64,000 nt of DNA from Maratus speciosus (GCA_963932465.1 OZ010794.1:212921748-212985747); one strand, 5' to 3'; positions 34,000 through 45,558 are shown, counted from the first letter of the stretch. A program made the numbers and translations. Notes: generated by a model from the letters alone, not told the origin.

Positions 34000-35773
34000 G
34001 AGTGAACTTACCCACTTATTGGAGAATCGCCCATATCAATTTCAAACTGACCCATTTCTAATTGTTACATTTTCATGCAGTTTGGATAACAAGATTCAGA
34101 AACGTTTAAGTTTTTGGAAAATGCAAGAAAATGTTTCTCGATTTTTAAAGGTTTATTGTTTGTAAAACTACTTTATCCTTCCTGGAATCGAATCCCAAAA
34201 TGCCAGCATCGAGTTTCTCATATTTATGACCAAAGCACACAAAATCTTCCATTTCACACATTTTCAACCTCTTTAGTATAGATAGGGTTAATATTTAGTT
34301 TAGTTTATAAATCAGAACTGGCAAATACAAAAGGTAAATATATATACTTTGGGTCGTTCTGAAAGTAGTATCCGTTTAGAAAATCAATTCGTACCTGAAA
34401 ATTCTGCCTGGTAAATATTAGACATTAAATATCGGAATCAATGTTTAATAATTAAATGATAGAATTATCCGATAAAAATTGATTTTCCCAAAGGACACGA
34501 CTTTCCAAACGACCCAATATAACCCTATAAAGATTTTGTTTTTTTTTTATTCCACAGTATTTTCTCATTCGAAGTTTATTTGAAATACTCTTACCGTTCA
34601 TTTTTTATATTGTGCACACAAGACTTTATGTTTGAAATTTTATTAAACAGTTTTAATTCATCCTTATATTGTATTCTAATTTCTTATTGTAAACAGGAAA
34701 TGTCATCTTTCAATAAACCTTCAGATTGCTGAGCTTCAGCTCTTCAGAAAATTACTTCGCATTGTCGAAATATAAATCTTCAAATGTTTCCTTTACGTTT
34801 GTTTTTTCAGGAACAGAGTGCTTCATAAAATAAAGGATTTCCTTCCTACAGTAATGATTATTTGCTTTAATATAGCTGTGAAAATTTGTTTTACAGTGAG
34901 TAAAAACAAACAATGTAAATATACTTTAAAAAGAATAACGTTTTTAAAAAATATATTTGTAAACTCACGTTTTTCATTATGTGCGTTCTTATTCAAATCG
35001 CCCTTGTTTTCTTTTTCAAATACATTTCACATTTTTGAGTAAATTATAAAAATATGTTTTTTTTTGTTGTTGTTTTTCTTTGTACAATATTACGTAAGAT
35101 TTCTCAATATGAATTATTAAGACCTGAAATAGTTAAAATGAATTATACAATAAAACGAGAATTGAACGTTCAATTCTCGTCTTTTTTATTCCAGACGATA
35201 AAACTAAATTCTGTATTTAAAACATCAATATATTTTAACTCGTTATTTAAACTAAACTATTCTGTATACTTAGTTCAATAACTGGTTTGGATTATCATAT
35301 GCTTTTAATTTTAAAATTGCTTTCATACATCATACTAAAAACATGGATAAATCTTATCTTATTTATATGCTTGTCATGCACAGAAAATTCTTCAATAAAA
35401 TGTGTGTTAATTTGACGTAGGTAAACAGGTTTCATAGTAGAAAAATTATTTGATGTTTCATTATTTATTTAATTTCATATTTCTTGTTTTAACTTTTTTT
35501 ATATTCTTTTTAGTGAATATTATTGGTTAGAATCGTGTTTAATCTGGATCAATGTATCACGAGGATACCAAATTATTAATTTTTATCGTGAATCAATTTT
35601 TACTTTCCGTACACATGTAGTGCAAGAAAAGTATTGTTATCAGGATAAAATCTCGGTAATGGAAATATTGGTATATGTTTGCATTCTGAAGTTCCACGAA
35701 TCTTTTATGCTATTTTAACACTAATTCCATATGTGTGTAGAATTGAATAAGGATAAAAAGGAAGAGACGCATA

Positions 35774-35952
35774 ATACCATCATTTCCGGCGTATAATCCG
35801 CGGATCAAACAATCATTTTAGGACACAAAATATTTTTAAATAAAATGTAAGTTTTTAGATCACTGTAAGCATTTGGCTTCAATTACTAAATAAAATTTCT
35901 GGGTTCAAACAAAATTGTTTCATCCGCGGATTATGCACAGGAGATTACGGTA
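35774..35952. mobile_element. MITE, ATAATCCGCGGAT arms
   Basis: GGCGTATAATCCGCGGATC on the left pairs with TCCGCGGATTATGCACAGG on the right, with outer TACC and GGTA. Confidence 0.75.
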
Positions 35953-36400
35953 CATTGTCTACCAGTTGCGAGTGAAGTAACTCAGGAGGTTGTCACAAGA
36001 TGGCGGCTATACTTTTATATCCGATAAAAAGTTTATGATTACTGGAGAGAGCAATCTTCCCACAAGTAAATTTCAATAGGGAATTTTGTTTTATTTAAGC
36101 GTCTTATTCATGGAAATATTTTCTGACAAATATGGTAATGGTTTCTATTTATTTTTAATGGCGTCAGTTTGCCTAAGTATATAATAATTTTCATTGACAC
36201 TGACGGGAGCTTGTCTAGGTTGTCACAATATGGCGAAAACGCAGGGTCTGATTACCATCAAAGTAAATTGCCACCAGTAAAAATGAATATCTGTTTTTGC
36301 CATAATTTATGACTGAAAATTTGCTCTATTATGGCTTTTAAGTATGTAAAAAACTTCTATTTAAATTTACTGGTGGAAATACCTACCGGTGGTAACCAAG

Positions 36401-36837
36401 CAAAGCGATATAAGTAAGCGTCCTATCTTAAATGGCAGAAGTAACCGCAAGATTAAAAGCGAGGTCACATCAATCAAGGTCATGCGGTACGTAGCGGATG
36501 GAGTGTGAACTACAGGTAGATATCTAACTGTTTTCTTACTGAAACCACTAAAATTGTAAAGTTTTTTTCACCTTGATTAATAACTGAAGTGCTTCTGATA
36601 AGGCGAAGAAAACTTCGTAGTGTCAAGTGCGTCTGGATGCCCCTCTTGCTACGCTATTATTTTACAATAAATGTGTCAAACAAAACTCCTTTCCAAGAGT
36701 TACTGAAGATTTAGAAAATACGCGCCACGCTAGAAGCCTGCGTATGTGAATTATCACTCCGTCCACAAGGTGGCGCAACTGTGTTAATTTACGCCTGATT
36801 CCAGCATTAAGTTTGTTCGCTTGCTTATAACGCTTTG
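36401..36837. mobile_element. hAT-like element, CAAAGCG ends
   Basis: CAAAGCGATATAAGTAAGCG to CGCTTGCTTATAACGCTTTG. The flanks GTAACCAAG and GCAACCAAG fit an 8-9 base duplication with one change. It is inverted relative to 8999-9593. Confidence 0.78.
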
Positions 36838-36967
36838 GCAACCAAGCCCTGCTAAAGCGGTTACAGTTAAAGCTTCTCTATTTTAAGGACATGTCAGTTC
36901 CTCTTTATAATTAGTTTCATACAGGGCTCACAGCGCTCCTAAATTATTCTTCATTTTCTACCACTAT

Positions 36968-37225
36968 TTAACCCTTTGTACTCGAGAGGTGACTCTCACT
37001 CACCGCTAGTGTTGTCAGGTGTCTCTCATAAATCGGGACGCGAAATGCTTTGGATACCACTAATATCTCACAGTTTATGTCGTCATCTTTTATCACAGAT
37101 TATTCGGCCATTAATTTAGACGAAGAAAATTAGTTTCAAATACTGGTGTCCGGAGCGTTTGAAGCACCCATTTACGCGGGATATTAGTGGTCAGTGAGAA
37201 ACACCTCTCGACTGCAAAGGGTTAA
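36968..37225. mobile_element. Family 4 TTAA MITE, complete
   Basis: TTAACCCTTTGTACTCGAGAG to CTCTCGACTGCAAAGGGTTAA, 258 bp. The core has GGATACCACTAATATC and AAATACTGGTGTCC. Confidence 0.88.
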
Positions 37226-38199
37226 ACCTCTCGCTGCGCAACCCGAGATTTGATCGGCGATGCATTTTTCCGTCTAATTAACTCTCCTTGATTATTGCCA
37301 CCCATTATTTTTAATGCAAAATTTTGCCTTATTTAACAGGAGTCGTACGTTTAAGCGATTTCTTCAGGACACATATCGTTATTTGTTTATGGAAAAATAA
37401 ATCTAGTTTAAACAGTGGAGTTATGGATAAAAAGGAGGAGACATGTAGTGTACTTTCTTCCAGTTGCGAATGAAGTAACTGAGGTGGTTGTCATAAGATG
37501 GCGGTTGCTTTTTTTAAATCGAACCTTAACATTTGAAAACATTACCTTAACATTTTACCGCCGGAGTAATCTTCCCACCAGTATAATTGAATAGAAAATT
37601 TTGTCTTATTTAAGCGTCTTTTTCATGGAAACATTTTCCAGAAATATTGTAAAAACTTCTATTTGTTTTTACTGGTGTCAATTTGACTGCTAAAACAGCC
37701 AGACTACATCATCGGTTGCCACAATATAGTAGAAACGAAGGACCTGAATACTGCAAAAGTAAACTTTCATCAGTAAAAATTTAAATCTTCTTCCGGCATT
37801 ATTTATGACTGAAATTTTGCATTAATACGGCCTTTAAATACGGAGAAGTTTTCTGCTTAAATTTACTGGTGGATGTTTCCAACGAAGGTAATTAGCCCGG
37901 ATGAAAGCGGTTACAGTTGAAGCTTCACTATTTTAAGGATATGTCATAGTTCCATGGTTTAAACGCTCGAAATTTTGCCTTATTTAAGATGAGATTTTTC
38001 AATAAGAAAATACTGGTACCGAAGAATTTCCCGGTCGTGAAATTTCAGGACAAGTCCGACCTCTGATTTTATCGGAGCATTTTCCAGATTAAATTAAACA
38101 TTTTTTTTTTGAAATACGGGTGATAAAAGAATGAAAATTCTTAAAAGACGCAATCTTTGAAGCTATTTTGATAAAACAATTACGCATCGATAGGGTTAA
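37222..38199. mobile_element. Family 8 TTAA element hosting a family 9 copy
   Basis: TTAAACCTCTCGCTGCGCAAC to ATTACGCATCGATAGGGTTAA. It abuts family 4 and shares its TTAA. The middle (37425-37955) is a family 9 insertion. Confidence 0.72.
37425..37955 (+). mobile_element. Family 9 repeat copy
   Basis: CTTCCAGTTGCGAATGAAG, GTCATAAGATGGCGG, TTTACTGGTGGATG and ACAGTTGAAGCTTCACTATT occur in the same order as at 35955-36900. Confidence 0.72.
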
Positions 38200-38268
38200 A
38201 AAAAAAAAAAAAATTCGTAGTGTATTCCTTTAATATCTGCAACAGGAGTCTCCTCTAAAAATAACGTT

Positions 38269-38487
38269 TTAAGCCATTAACGGTCGCGTTAAATTACGTT
38301 TAAAAATTCATATTGCTTATTGGAACCACTTTTTTGAAAAAAAAATAATTGTCACCTTATATAATGGCAGATAAAATGATAACATGCTAAAGCCAATGAC
38401 ACTATTGTATAAAACTGGTGGGAATCAAACAATCTGAATAAAACAAACAGCCCGTGAATATCACGGGAGCGAGAATTAAGGTGTTAA
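38269..38487. mobile_element. TTAA MITE, family 5
   Basis: TTAAGCCATTAACGGTCGCG to GAGAATTAAGGTGTTAA. It splits the CAGGGCTC element close to its end. Confidence 0.82.
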
Positions 38488-38854
38488 AATAGTGGTAGCA
38501 AAGTGAGAAAATTTTTGGAACGCTGAGAGCCCTTTCCGTGGTCTCTAGTCGTATGCGTATACTATTGGAATTTACTTATTTTTTCACGTCCCCTGAGTTC
38601 GTTTTTGGTGTTTTATTTATGATGTCGATATGCATGTATGTGTGAAAGAGTGAACATGATAACAAATTGCAAAAACACAGTTTTTGAAAAAGCGTAATCA
38701 AAGTTCAAAAATCAATTTAAATCTATTTAAAATGCATACATTAATTTGAAATTGACCCGTTACTAATAGGAATAATTTCATACATGTTGAGCCATATGAT
38801 TAAAAAAAGTTCAATTTTTTGAAAAATGCACGAAAATGATTTTCTATTTCCGAA

Positions 38855-39044
38855 CAGTGTTGCCAGATGGGCTACTATTTTTTAATTCAGATTCTTGATT
38901 GGCACCACTTTTTTCAAATTGTAAAATGCGTGTTATTTTATGACATATTAATTAAGGCGAAAACAAATGGAATTCTACCGTTTCAAATAAGTGGTGGCAA
39001 ACAAGAAATCTGAATTTAAAAAAAGTAGCCCACTGGCAACACTG
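38855..39044. mobile_element. hAT-type MITE, CAGTGTTGCCAG ends, exact 8-bp duplication
   Basis: CAGTGTTGCCAGATGGGCTAC to CCCACTGGCAACACTG. TTTCCGAA is repeated exactly at 38847-38854 and 39045-39052, and matches uninterrupted array-unit sequence. It carries GGCACCACTTTTTTC and GTGGTGGCAA. This is the best-dated example of its family. Confidence 0.9.
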
Positions 39045-39126
39045 TTTCCGAAGGTTTTTTGTGGTAAAACTCCCTTATTCTTCCTTGAATTTAATCCTAA
39101 AATTTCAGCTTCGTGTTTCTCATTTT

Positions 39127-39313
39127 CAGAGTCCGCAGAGACAGGGAAATTTTTATTTTAAACCACAATTATTTTTGGTTTAAGACTAACCAAAAATAGA
39201 GACTAATTTTGTGGTAAATATCTTTAACACGTAAAATAGAAATGTACGATGAAATTTATTTTTCGAATTGCTGGTGAGACGAAATGAAAATTCTCCGATC
39301 GCTACGGCCTCTG
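39127..39313. mobile_element. MITE, CAGAGTCCGCAGAG ends
   Basis: It interrupts the unit phrase TTTCTCATATTTATGACC. It starts CAGAGTCCGCAGAGACAGG and ends CTACGGCCTCTG. Inner arms AACCACAATTATTTTTGG and CCAAAAATAGAG pair. Confidence 0.65.
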
Positions 39314-39586
39314 CATATTTATGACGAAAGCGCACGGAACTTGTTTTTCATACATTTTCAATCCCTTTAGGATTGCAAAGGTTAACCCTTAACTGCATAG
39401 TAATGCATACCTGCAACACTTTTTATTTAACTTTTAGCAACTACCATATTTAAGTAGAAATATTGATCCTGTGAAAATTATAAAAATTTGCTGCTAAATG
39501 AAGTTAAAAATCTGTCTTAAAATGTCTGGTGTCTAATTATTAATCTAAGAATAAAAAACACAATTGTAAAAGACTAATTCATGCAT

Positions 39587-40019
39587 TTAATCCTCTCGCT
39601 GCGTAATTTTTTTTTTATCAAAATAGATTCAAAATTTGTGCATTTTTTATTACATATTTCAAATCTATATATATTGTACAGTTCTAATATGTAAACATTT
39701 TTTGTAAAAGAGTTTTTTTAAATAGAAGCCTGAATCAATGATTAAACATTTAAATCAGGCTAAATCAAGGCTGTCACTGGAGGCTATTTTTTATATTCTC
39801 GCACCACTATTTTAAGTAATTCAATTTTGCCGTAAATTTCTGTGATAGATGTTGTTAAAGTCTATATGGAATTTTTTGTATTGAAAAAGTGGTCCGAGTT
39901 GAAATAAAAAATAGTAGTCACTGGAAAATATGAATCCCCGAGAAAATCACGGGTTGAGCAAATTTTGCTAATTTTACGTTGCCCCAGGAAATCTCGGGTT
40001 GCGCAGCGAGAGGGTTAAG
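39587..40019. mobile_element. Family 8 TTAA MITE, CTCTCGCTGCG ends
   Basis: TTAATCCTCTCGCTGCGTAA to GGTTGCGCAGCGAGAGGGTTAA. A hAT-like MITE splits it at 39768-39924. Confidence 0.8.
39768..39924. mobile_element. Decayed GGCTGCC-type hAT-like MITE
   Basis: GGCTGTCACTGGAGGCTA to TAGTAGTCACTGG, with CGCACCACTATTTTAAG inside. It corresponds to 21119-21285 and 22508-22678. Confidence 0.65.
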
Positions 40020-41602
40020 GGTTACTTTTTACAAAAAAAAATCAAAAAAAAAATCATATAACATAAGTTACATACTTATTAAAATAATTACTAATTTTGC
40101 ATTGTTTTAGTTATAAAGTTGCTAGCGTTGCAGATGGGCAGCATAAGAAAAGGTTGACGTATTATGCGAAAAATATATGTCTGATTTTTTTCATTATTTT
40201 CTCTGTGTAATGAACTTTTCTTAGAATCATATATATTTTTTCGAAAATAAATAAAAATCAAGCATTTAAGGGTTAACATTTAGTTCAGTTTATAAAACAG
40301 AACCAACAAAAACAAAAGGTAAATATATCGATAACCCTATGAAATATATATATATATATATATTTATTTCAGAGTACTTTCTCATTCCAAGTTTATTGGA
40401 AATACTCTTACGGTTCCTTTTATATAATGATGCACACACAAGATTTTACATTTGAAATTTTATGAAACAGATTTCATTCAACTTTATACTGAATTCCAAT
40501 TTCTTAGTGTAAACAAGAAATGACATTTTCCGAATGAATTTTCAGATGGCTGAGCTTCAGATCTACGGAAAATTACTTCACATCGTCGAAACAGAAATAC
40601 TCAAATATTTCCTTTACGTTTGTTCTCCCAGGAATCGAGTACTTCATGAAACAAAGCATTTCCATCTTCTAGCAATGATTATTTATTTTAATATAGCGGG
40701 GAAAATTTGCTTTACAATAAGTTAAAATAACAACGTACTGTTAAGCTCCGGTATCTTGGAATTTCACGCGCGGAGATTCGGACGATTCTATTCTGGATAA
40801 TCGGCAAAAGGTTATAACGTACTAGAGAGAATGGCATCCATAATTGGCGCGTTAGCCGAAAATAGTGACAACCATAAGCGGATTCTTTTATTTTTTTTAA
40901 TATATTTTTTTATAAATGTAATGTTTAACTGTGGCCGTTTCTAATAGCAATAATTTTATTAATAATTATGATATTTAAAACTTAAATGATGCTTCTGATA
41001 ATAAAAATGATGATACTAATTATCGGAATGAACTGTAAAAGCACCTAGACATATTTTCAACAATGGCAATTCTTTATATATAAGAATTAATGCGGATCAT
41101 TTCATAATATTTTAGATATAAATTTATTAATGATTTTATAATTAAAAAGATGCTTCTGAATTTAAAAAAAAATGCCTACATTATGTTAGGATGTTTTCAT
41201 TGCGTATATAGATCTCTTTTTTTTTCTAACTAAATTTAAAATGTTAGACATTTGTATATATTAATAGCTATTACACGTGACTTTAATTTTAAAGAAGAAT
41301 AAATGCATTAATTAAGGGAAAAATTCACTTACGATAATTAAACACATGTACAATTAACCAACTCTTTATCTCATTTTAAAGTAGATAAAATTTGTTATGC
41401 TCCCAGTTTGCATATTTTTATTTTTATATATAGGATCATATAAATGCCTTTCAAGAGCTCGAAATTTCATACACTTTCCCTAAGATTAATTAGAGAATGA
41501 ATTTATTTTCTTCTAATTTTATTTTATTATCTCTATTTATTCTATTTTGCATTTATTCCATTCATGCATATTGAGATATTTTTAACTATAGATTTCGATA
41601 TT

Positions 41603-41604
<2 letters not shown>

Positions 41605-41642
<38 letters not shown>
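41605..41642. repeat. (TA)n microsatellite
   Basis: Perfect TA dinucleotides inside the 1.93-kb element. Confidence 0.9.
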
Positions 41643-41644
<2 letters not shown>

Positions 41645-41997
41645 TATCAGAAACAGATAACTGATTAATTCCGATATTTTTTATTGGCTTTTTGAATTAT
41701 TTGTTTATTTAATCAATCGATGATGCATTGATAGGAATAACTTGAGCGTCTATCAGATTTTACGACTAGTGCTGAGTGACCATCTGAACTACACTTGATG
41801 TGACTCTGCATGGTTGCAGTGTTAAATTAAGTTATTATAAAAGCTTATATTATATTTTAAGAAAGTACACTAGGGATGTTAATGTTAAACCTATGAGAGC
41901 ATTCACTTCAAATGTATCACTTATATTTTTAAATGAATTTTTTTCCTTTTATCTTTTCTTTTCTTTCTTTTTTTTTCTTTTTTTTTCTTTTTTCGTA

Positions 41998-42206
41998 GAA
42001 TAGCTGAGGTTGATCTCTAACCGGGCTAGTTTTTACTTTTTCGATTTAGGGTGATTTTTTTAATAATGAGTACACTTTCAATTTCAGAACCGACTCCGAA
42101 AGTGAAATTAACTTTATGTATTATAAAAGAAATCTAAAAATCTTTATACTAAAACTTTTGAAAATCGAAAAGTAACCCGTTTATAGATCGACCTCAGCTA
42201 TTCTAG
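41998..42206. mobile_element. Nested hairpin MITE, GAATAGCTGAGG ends
   Basis: GAATAGCTGAGGTTGATCTC on the left pairs with GATCGACCTCAGCTATTC on the right. The centre has CAGAACCGACTCCGAAAGTG. It is related to 19037-19252. Confidence 0.75.
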
Positions 42207-43120
42207 GGAAAAATCATTTAATAATGTTAAATGCAAGCGAGAAATTTGAAAAGAATGTTCCTTTCCTCCTCAAAAAATTTCACCACTTTTAAAATCCCAT
42301 TTCGCTCTTTGGAATGAATAATTTTCTTTTACCGTGGCATTTTGTTAAGGCGAATATAGTTGACAAAGATCGATAATAATAATTTAAGAGACAAAGAGCA
42401 AGATCAACCTCAAATAAAAGCTACGATCTGAAATATTAAAATCACCATGGAACAAGGAATATATATTTTACAGTTATTTCCAACTTCTTAGAAATCACGG
42501 ATAAAAGAGTAAACTTGTACTGGTGGTGAAAATCCCTATTTCCGGGATTTGGCGGATTGTCCGTTCGCCAATTACGCACTTGTACTTGGCAACCTTTGAC
42601 CCTGAAACCCCTGGTTAGAAATAGATTCTCCCAAGGTCACCTGCCGAGATACCAGAGCTTAACAGTAAATACCCTTGGAAAAACTAAAACTTTTCCGAAA
42701 ATATGTTTGTAGATACGCGTTTTTCATTGCGTGCGTTGTTATTCAAATCGTCTTTGTTTATTTTTTCAAATACATTTGACATTTTGAGTACATTTTAAAT
42801 ATATGTTTTTAAAATATTTATTTTGTAAAGTGCTACGAAAGATTTCCCAGAAAGCATTATCAGGAACTTAAATAGTTAAAATGAATAATGAATGTTCAGT
42901 TTTCTTCTTTTTTTGTCCAGACGATAAAACTAAATTCTGTTTTAAATAAATCAATAAATTTAACTCGATAGATTAAACTATTGTACAAACTTAGTTAAAT
43001 AGCCTGGTTTAGATTATTATATGCTTTTAATTTCAAAATTTCTTTCATACATTATACTGAAAAATAAATGTGTAAATAACTTGGTTAAATATTTTCCTAT
43101 TTACTTACTTTAATGCATAT

Positions 43121-43251
43121 CAGGGGTTTGAAACTGTGGCCAGCCACATTCTCTGAAATTTTTATAGTAATTATTGCCTTATCTAATTATAAAATTTCTG
43201 CCGATCCAAGAAGTCGACTTTTTCATGGCGGGTCAGAGTTTAACAACCCTG
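43121..43251. mobile_element. hAT-like MITE, CAGGGGTTTGAAACTG ends
   Basis: CAGGGGTTTGAAACTGTGG to CGGGTCAGAGTTTAACAACCCTG, related to 9019-9167. It marks the internal deletion of array unit 5. Confidence 0.75.
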
Positions 43252-43564
43252 GAAGTCAAAAACTTCAGCTTCGAGTTTCTCATATTTAAGAATAAAGAGC
43301 AATCTCTCTTTAAGAGTAATCTTTCTTTTCACACAGTTTCAACATTTTAACTATAGCAAGGATTAATATTTAGTTCATTTTATAAAACAGACCCGACAAA
43401 ACCGAAAGGTAAATAACCCTATAAAGAAATTTTTTACTTCACAGTTTATTCTAATTACATGTGTATTTGAAATACTCGTACGGTTCCATTTATATAATGA
43501 TGTACACTCATAATGACGTACGCACATGCCCCTGAAAAACAAAAACGACAAAAACAAAAGGTAA

Positions 43565-43780
43565 TTAACACATTGTATGCGGGACACGTACTAGTATGTT
43601 TTTGTGGGTTGGAAACAGAAATTATTACTGGTACCGGAAATTTTGTACGTCCGAAAAAAGAAGGTGTAATCCAAGCATGCTCGCTTGTTACTGGTTGTGA
43701 GCAGGTTTTGATATGCAATGGCATTTGAGAACGTAAATTTAGTGCTCATTTTTAAAAATTGCTCGCATACAATGTGTTAA
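43565..43780. mobile_element. TTAA MITE, ACACATTGTATGCG family
   Basis: 216 bp, TTAACACATTGTATGCGGG to CGCATACAATGTGTTAA. Open frames across it are by-products of its inverted symmetry. Confidence 0.87.
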
Positions 43781-44611
43781 TAAAATAAATCTATTAAGAA
43801 TTTATTTCACAGTAATTTCTCATTCTAAGTTTATATGAAACACGCTTACGTTTCCTTTGATATAACTGTGTACACACAGGACATTACATTTTCAATTTTA
43901 TAAAACATATTTAATTCATCCTTATATTGAGTTCCATTTTCTTAATGTAAACAGGAAATGTCATTTTCCCAATAAATTGTCTGTTGGCTGAGCTTCAAAT
44001 CTTCAGAAAACTGCTTCACATTATCTAAATATAAACCTTTAAGCATTTCCTCTACATTTGTTCTCTCAGGAGCCGAGTACTCCATGAAATAAAGCACTTC
44101 CCTCTTATTGCAATGATTATTTACTTTAATATAGTGTTGAAAATTTGCTTTAAAATAAGTAAGAACAAATAATGTATGTTCACTTTCACAAAGAATAACA
44201 GTTATCGAAAATATATTTATAGACTCCCTTTTTTCATTATGTGTGTTGTTATTAAAATCGTTCTTGGTTCCTTTTTTTTTTCAAATGTAGTTGACATTTT
44301 GGAGTACAGTTTAAATGCCTGTTTAAAAATGTTTATTTTTTAAAGTATTCCGAAAGATTTCCCAATATGAACTATGAGGAAATGAAACATTTAAAAGGTA
44401 AACAGAATGTTCAAGTTTCCTTTTTTTTGGTCCAAACGTTAAAACTAAATTCTATATTTAATGCATCAAAATATTTCAACTTGTTAGTTAAATTGAATTA
44501 TTGTGTAAACGTAGTGAAATAGAATGGTTTGGCTTATTATATGCTTTTAAAAATTGCTTTGATATATTATACTAAAATATAATTACCCTTCGAACCTGGA
44601 TGAATCTTCTC

Positions 44612-44825
44612 TTAACCCATTATCCCGAGATTGCTCGCGCAGGGTATGTCATACCTAGGCTGTACACGGTTATTACATTTCTCACCACTAATTTTCGAAA
44701 AGTAATCGTCAAATTATTTTGTGAACAATGTCAACGATTAAATAAAATAACGATTTTGTTTGAATTTATTGGTGGCAAAGTGTTAATCGTTAATATTCTG
44801 GATATGCGCGAGCATTCCCGGGTAA
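44612..44825. mobile_element. TTAA MITE, CGAGATTGCTCGCGC ends
   Basis: TTAACCCATTATCCCGAG and TTGCTCGCGCA on the left pair with TGCGCGAGCATTCCCGGG on the right. It has CTCACCACTAATTTTCG and TTTATTGGTGGCAA core blocks. The right TTAA has mutated to GTAA. Confidence 0.7.
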
Positions 44826-45082
44826 AAGACGTTGCGTTTTCCCAACATTATATTTGTGATTTTTAAAATTTTTATGATACCAGTAAGGGAGAAGTAAAAT
44901 TCGGGCATTTCTACACATTTAAGTAATTCTTAAATTAAAAGTAATTCTTTAACAAAAAGTGGTGTGAACTGAATAAAACTCCTGTAAAATATGCTGGTCC
45001 TTATTGGCCTAATTATATGCTATCACATACTTGCCATCCTCAAAAGATTCTCCCAAAAAATGTGGGTTTACTTAACCTACAT

Positions 45083-45299
45083 TAACCTTTTCCGGCAGGG
45101 ATTAAGTCTGTTTGTAAAATGATGAAATGATGGACTGACACTAGAATTTACAAATGAATTTATTATAAAATAGAAACTTGCCTGTTTCCCCGTAATTTAT
45201 AAAAGGAAAATTTTAATTAAATATTTTTGGTGCCGTTTGTCAGTTTTAGTATTAAAATAAGGTGTGCTCTTGTGAGGACACTGCCCGCTAAAAGGTTAA
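45083..45299. mobile_element. TTAA MITE, family 3
   Basis: 217 bp. The array phrase CTACGTTAAACAGG is split exactly at TTAA. Termini are TTAACCTTTTCCGGCAGGG and CCCGCTAAAAGGTTAA. Confidence 0.87.
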
Positions 45300-45558
45300 A
45301 CAGCCTTCAAAGAAGACAAGTGAATTGATATTGCATTACTTATTTAATTTCATATATCTTGTTTTAACGTTTTTTATAACCTTTTTAGTGAAAGTTGCTT
45401 TCATATGTTATGCTGAAAAATGCTCCAAACCTGAAAATTGTTTATTTAATTCACAAGTACAAAACCAGTTCACATTCAGAGATTGTTATCAAGAGAAATT
45501 TTATAAGTAAGACCGCTCTGCATTGCCAGTTTATTTTTTAGATTGTATATATATAGTA

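Larger units (their letters stand above)
31801..34552 (+). repeat. Array unit 3, middle replaced
   Basis: The unit matches up to about 32630 and again from about 34000. Between them lies unrelated sequence including the 230-bp satellite. The conserved frame is 31977-32027 (LAEFQVFGKLLHIVEI then stop). Confidence 0.8.
35735..36905 (+). mobile_element. Family 9 repeat copy, interrupted twice
   Basis: TCTACCAGTTGCGAGTGAAG, GTCACAAGATGGCGGC, TTTACTGGTGGAAATACC and ACAGTTAAAGCTTCTCTATT define it. Other copies are at 37425-37955, 47090-47190 (fragment) and 56745-57285 (inverted). Insertions at 35774-35952 and 36401-36837 break it. Confidence 0.7.
36922..38533. mobile_element. hAT-like CAGGGCTC MITE filled with three insertions
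   Basis: It starts CAGGGCTCACAGCGCTCC and ends GGAACGCTGAGAGCCCT. Removing family 4 (36968-37225), family 8 (37222-38199) and family 5 (38269-38487), each at TTAA, leaves 169 bases. These align end to end with the reverse complement of the intact 168-bp copy at 12602-12769, including the central TTCGTAGTGTATTCC. Confidence 0.88.
39382..40276. mobile_element. TTAA element with two further nested elements
   Basis: TTAACCCTTAACTGCATAG to CAAGCATTTAAGGGTTAA, inserted at a TTAA in the tail of array unit 4. Inside is a family 8 element (39587-40019), which holds a GGCTGTCAC hAT-like MITE (39768-39924): three levels. Confidence 0.72.
34553..40370 (+). repeat. Array unit 4
   Basis: Hosts a 2.8-kb block of nested elements (about 35740-38545), a hAT MITE at 38855, another at 39127 and a TTAA nest at 39382. 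The conserved frame is 34725-34775 (IAELQLFRKLLRIVEI then stop) after CTTCAG, with an intact AATAAA about 55 bases beyond the stop. Confidence 0.83.
40738..42665. mobile_element. 1.93-kb TA-flanked element, CTGTTAAGCTCCGGTATC ends
   Basis: CTGTTAAGCTCCGGTATCTTGG-type left end and GATACCAGAGCTTAACAG right end. TA lies on both sides, and joining the flanks restores the array phrase CAACGTAAATACCC, so the boundaries are exact. It contains a (TA)n run at about 41605-41642, an AT-rich interior and a nested hairpin at 41998-42206. No transposase frame is visible. Confidence 0.87.
40371..43440 (+). repeat. Array unit 5, internally deleted
   Basis: The 1.93-kb element at 40738-42665 splits it, and the distal middle is missing around the hAT MITE at 43121. 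The conserved frame at 40546 starts with ATG (MAELQIYGKLLHIVE). Its stop is mutated, so it runs on to 40725. Confidence 0.8.
23426..45535 (+). repeat. Decayed tandem array of ~1.7-1.8 kb units (six copies)
   Basis: A phrase like CACAGTAATTTCTCATTCC, then AAGTTTATTTGAAATACTC, starts units at about 23426, 28111, 31801, 34553, 40371 and 43441/43808. Later landmarks keep the same order: TTTCTTAGTGTAAACAGG, GTTCTCTCAGGAATCG, AGGAAATGAAATATT, then CCGTACACATGTAG and TAATATTTAGTTCAG. Subtracting recognisable insertions leaves about 1.7-1.8 kb in units 1, 2 and 4. Units 3 and 5 have lost their middles and unit 6 is truncated. A seventh partial copy lies at 59780-60340. Confidence 0.88.
43441..45535 (+). 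repeat. Array unit 6, truncated
   Basis: A false start at 43441 is interrupted by the TTAA MITE at 43565, and the unit restarts at 43808. The conserved frame 43984-44034 (LAELQIFRKLLHII) has an early stop. AATAAA is intact near 44089. Similarity ends before the mariner at 45559. Confidence 0.75.

Noticed and set aside
41800..42003. Open frame ending in a Phe/Ser-rich tract
   Set aside because: Produced by a T/C-rich low-complexity run inside the 1.93-kb element.
43375..43728. Overlapping open frames on both strands around 43.5 kb
   Set aside because: They lie over a palindromic TTAA MITE and array-unit filler; symmetry creates frames on both strands.
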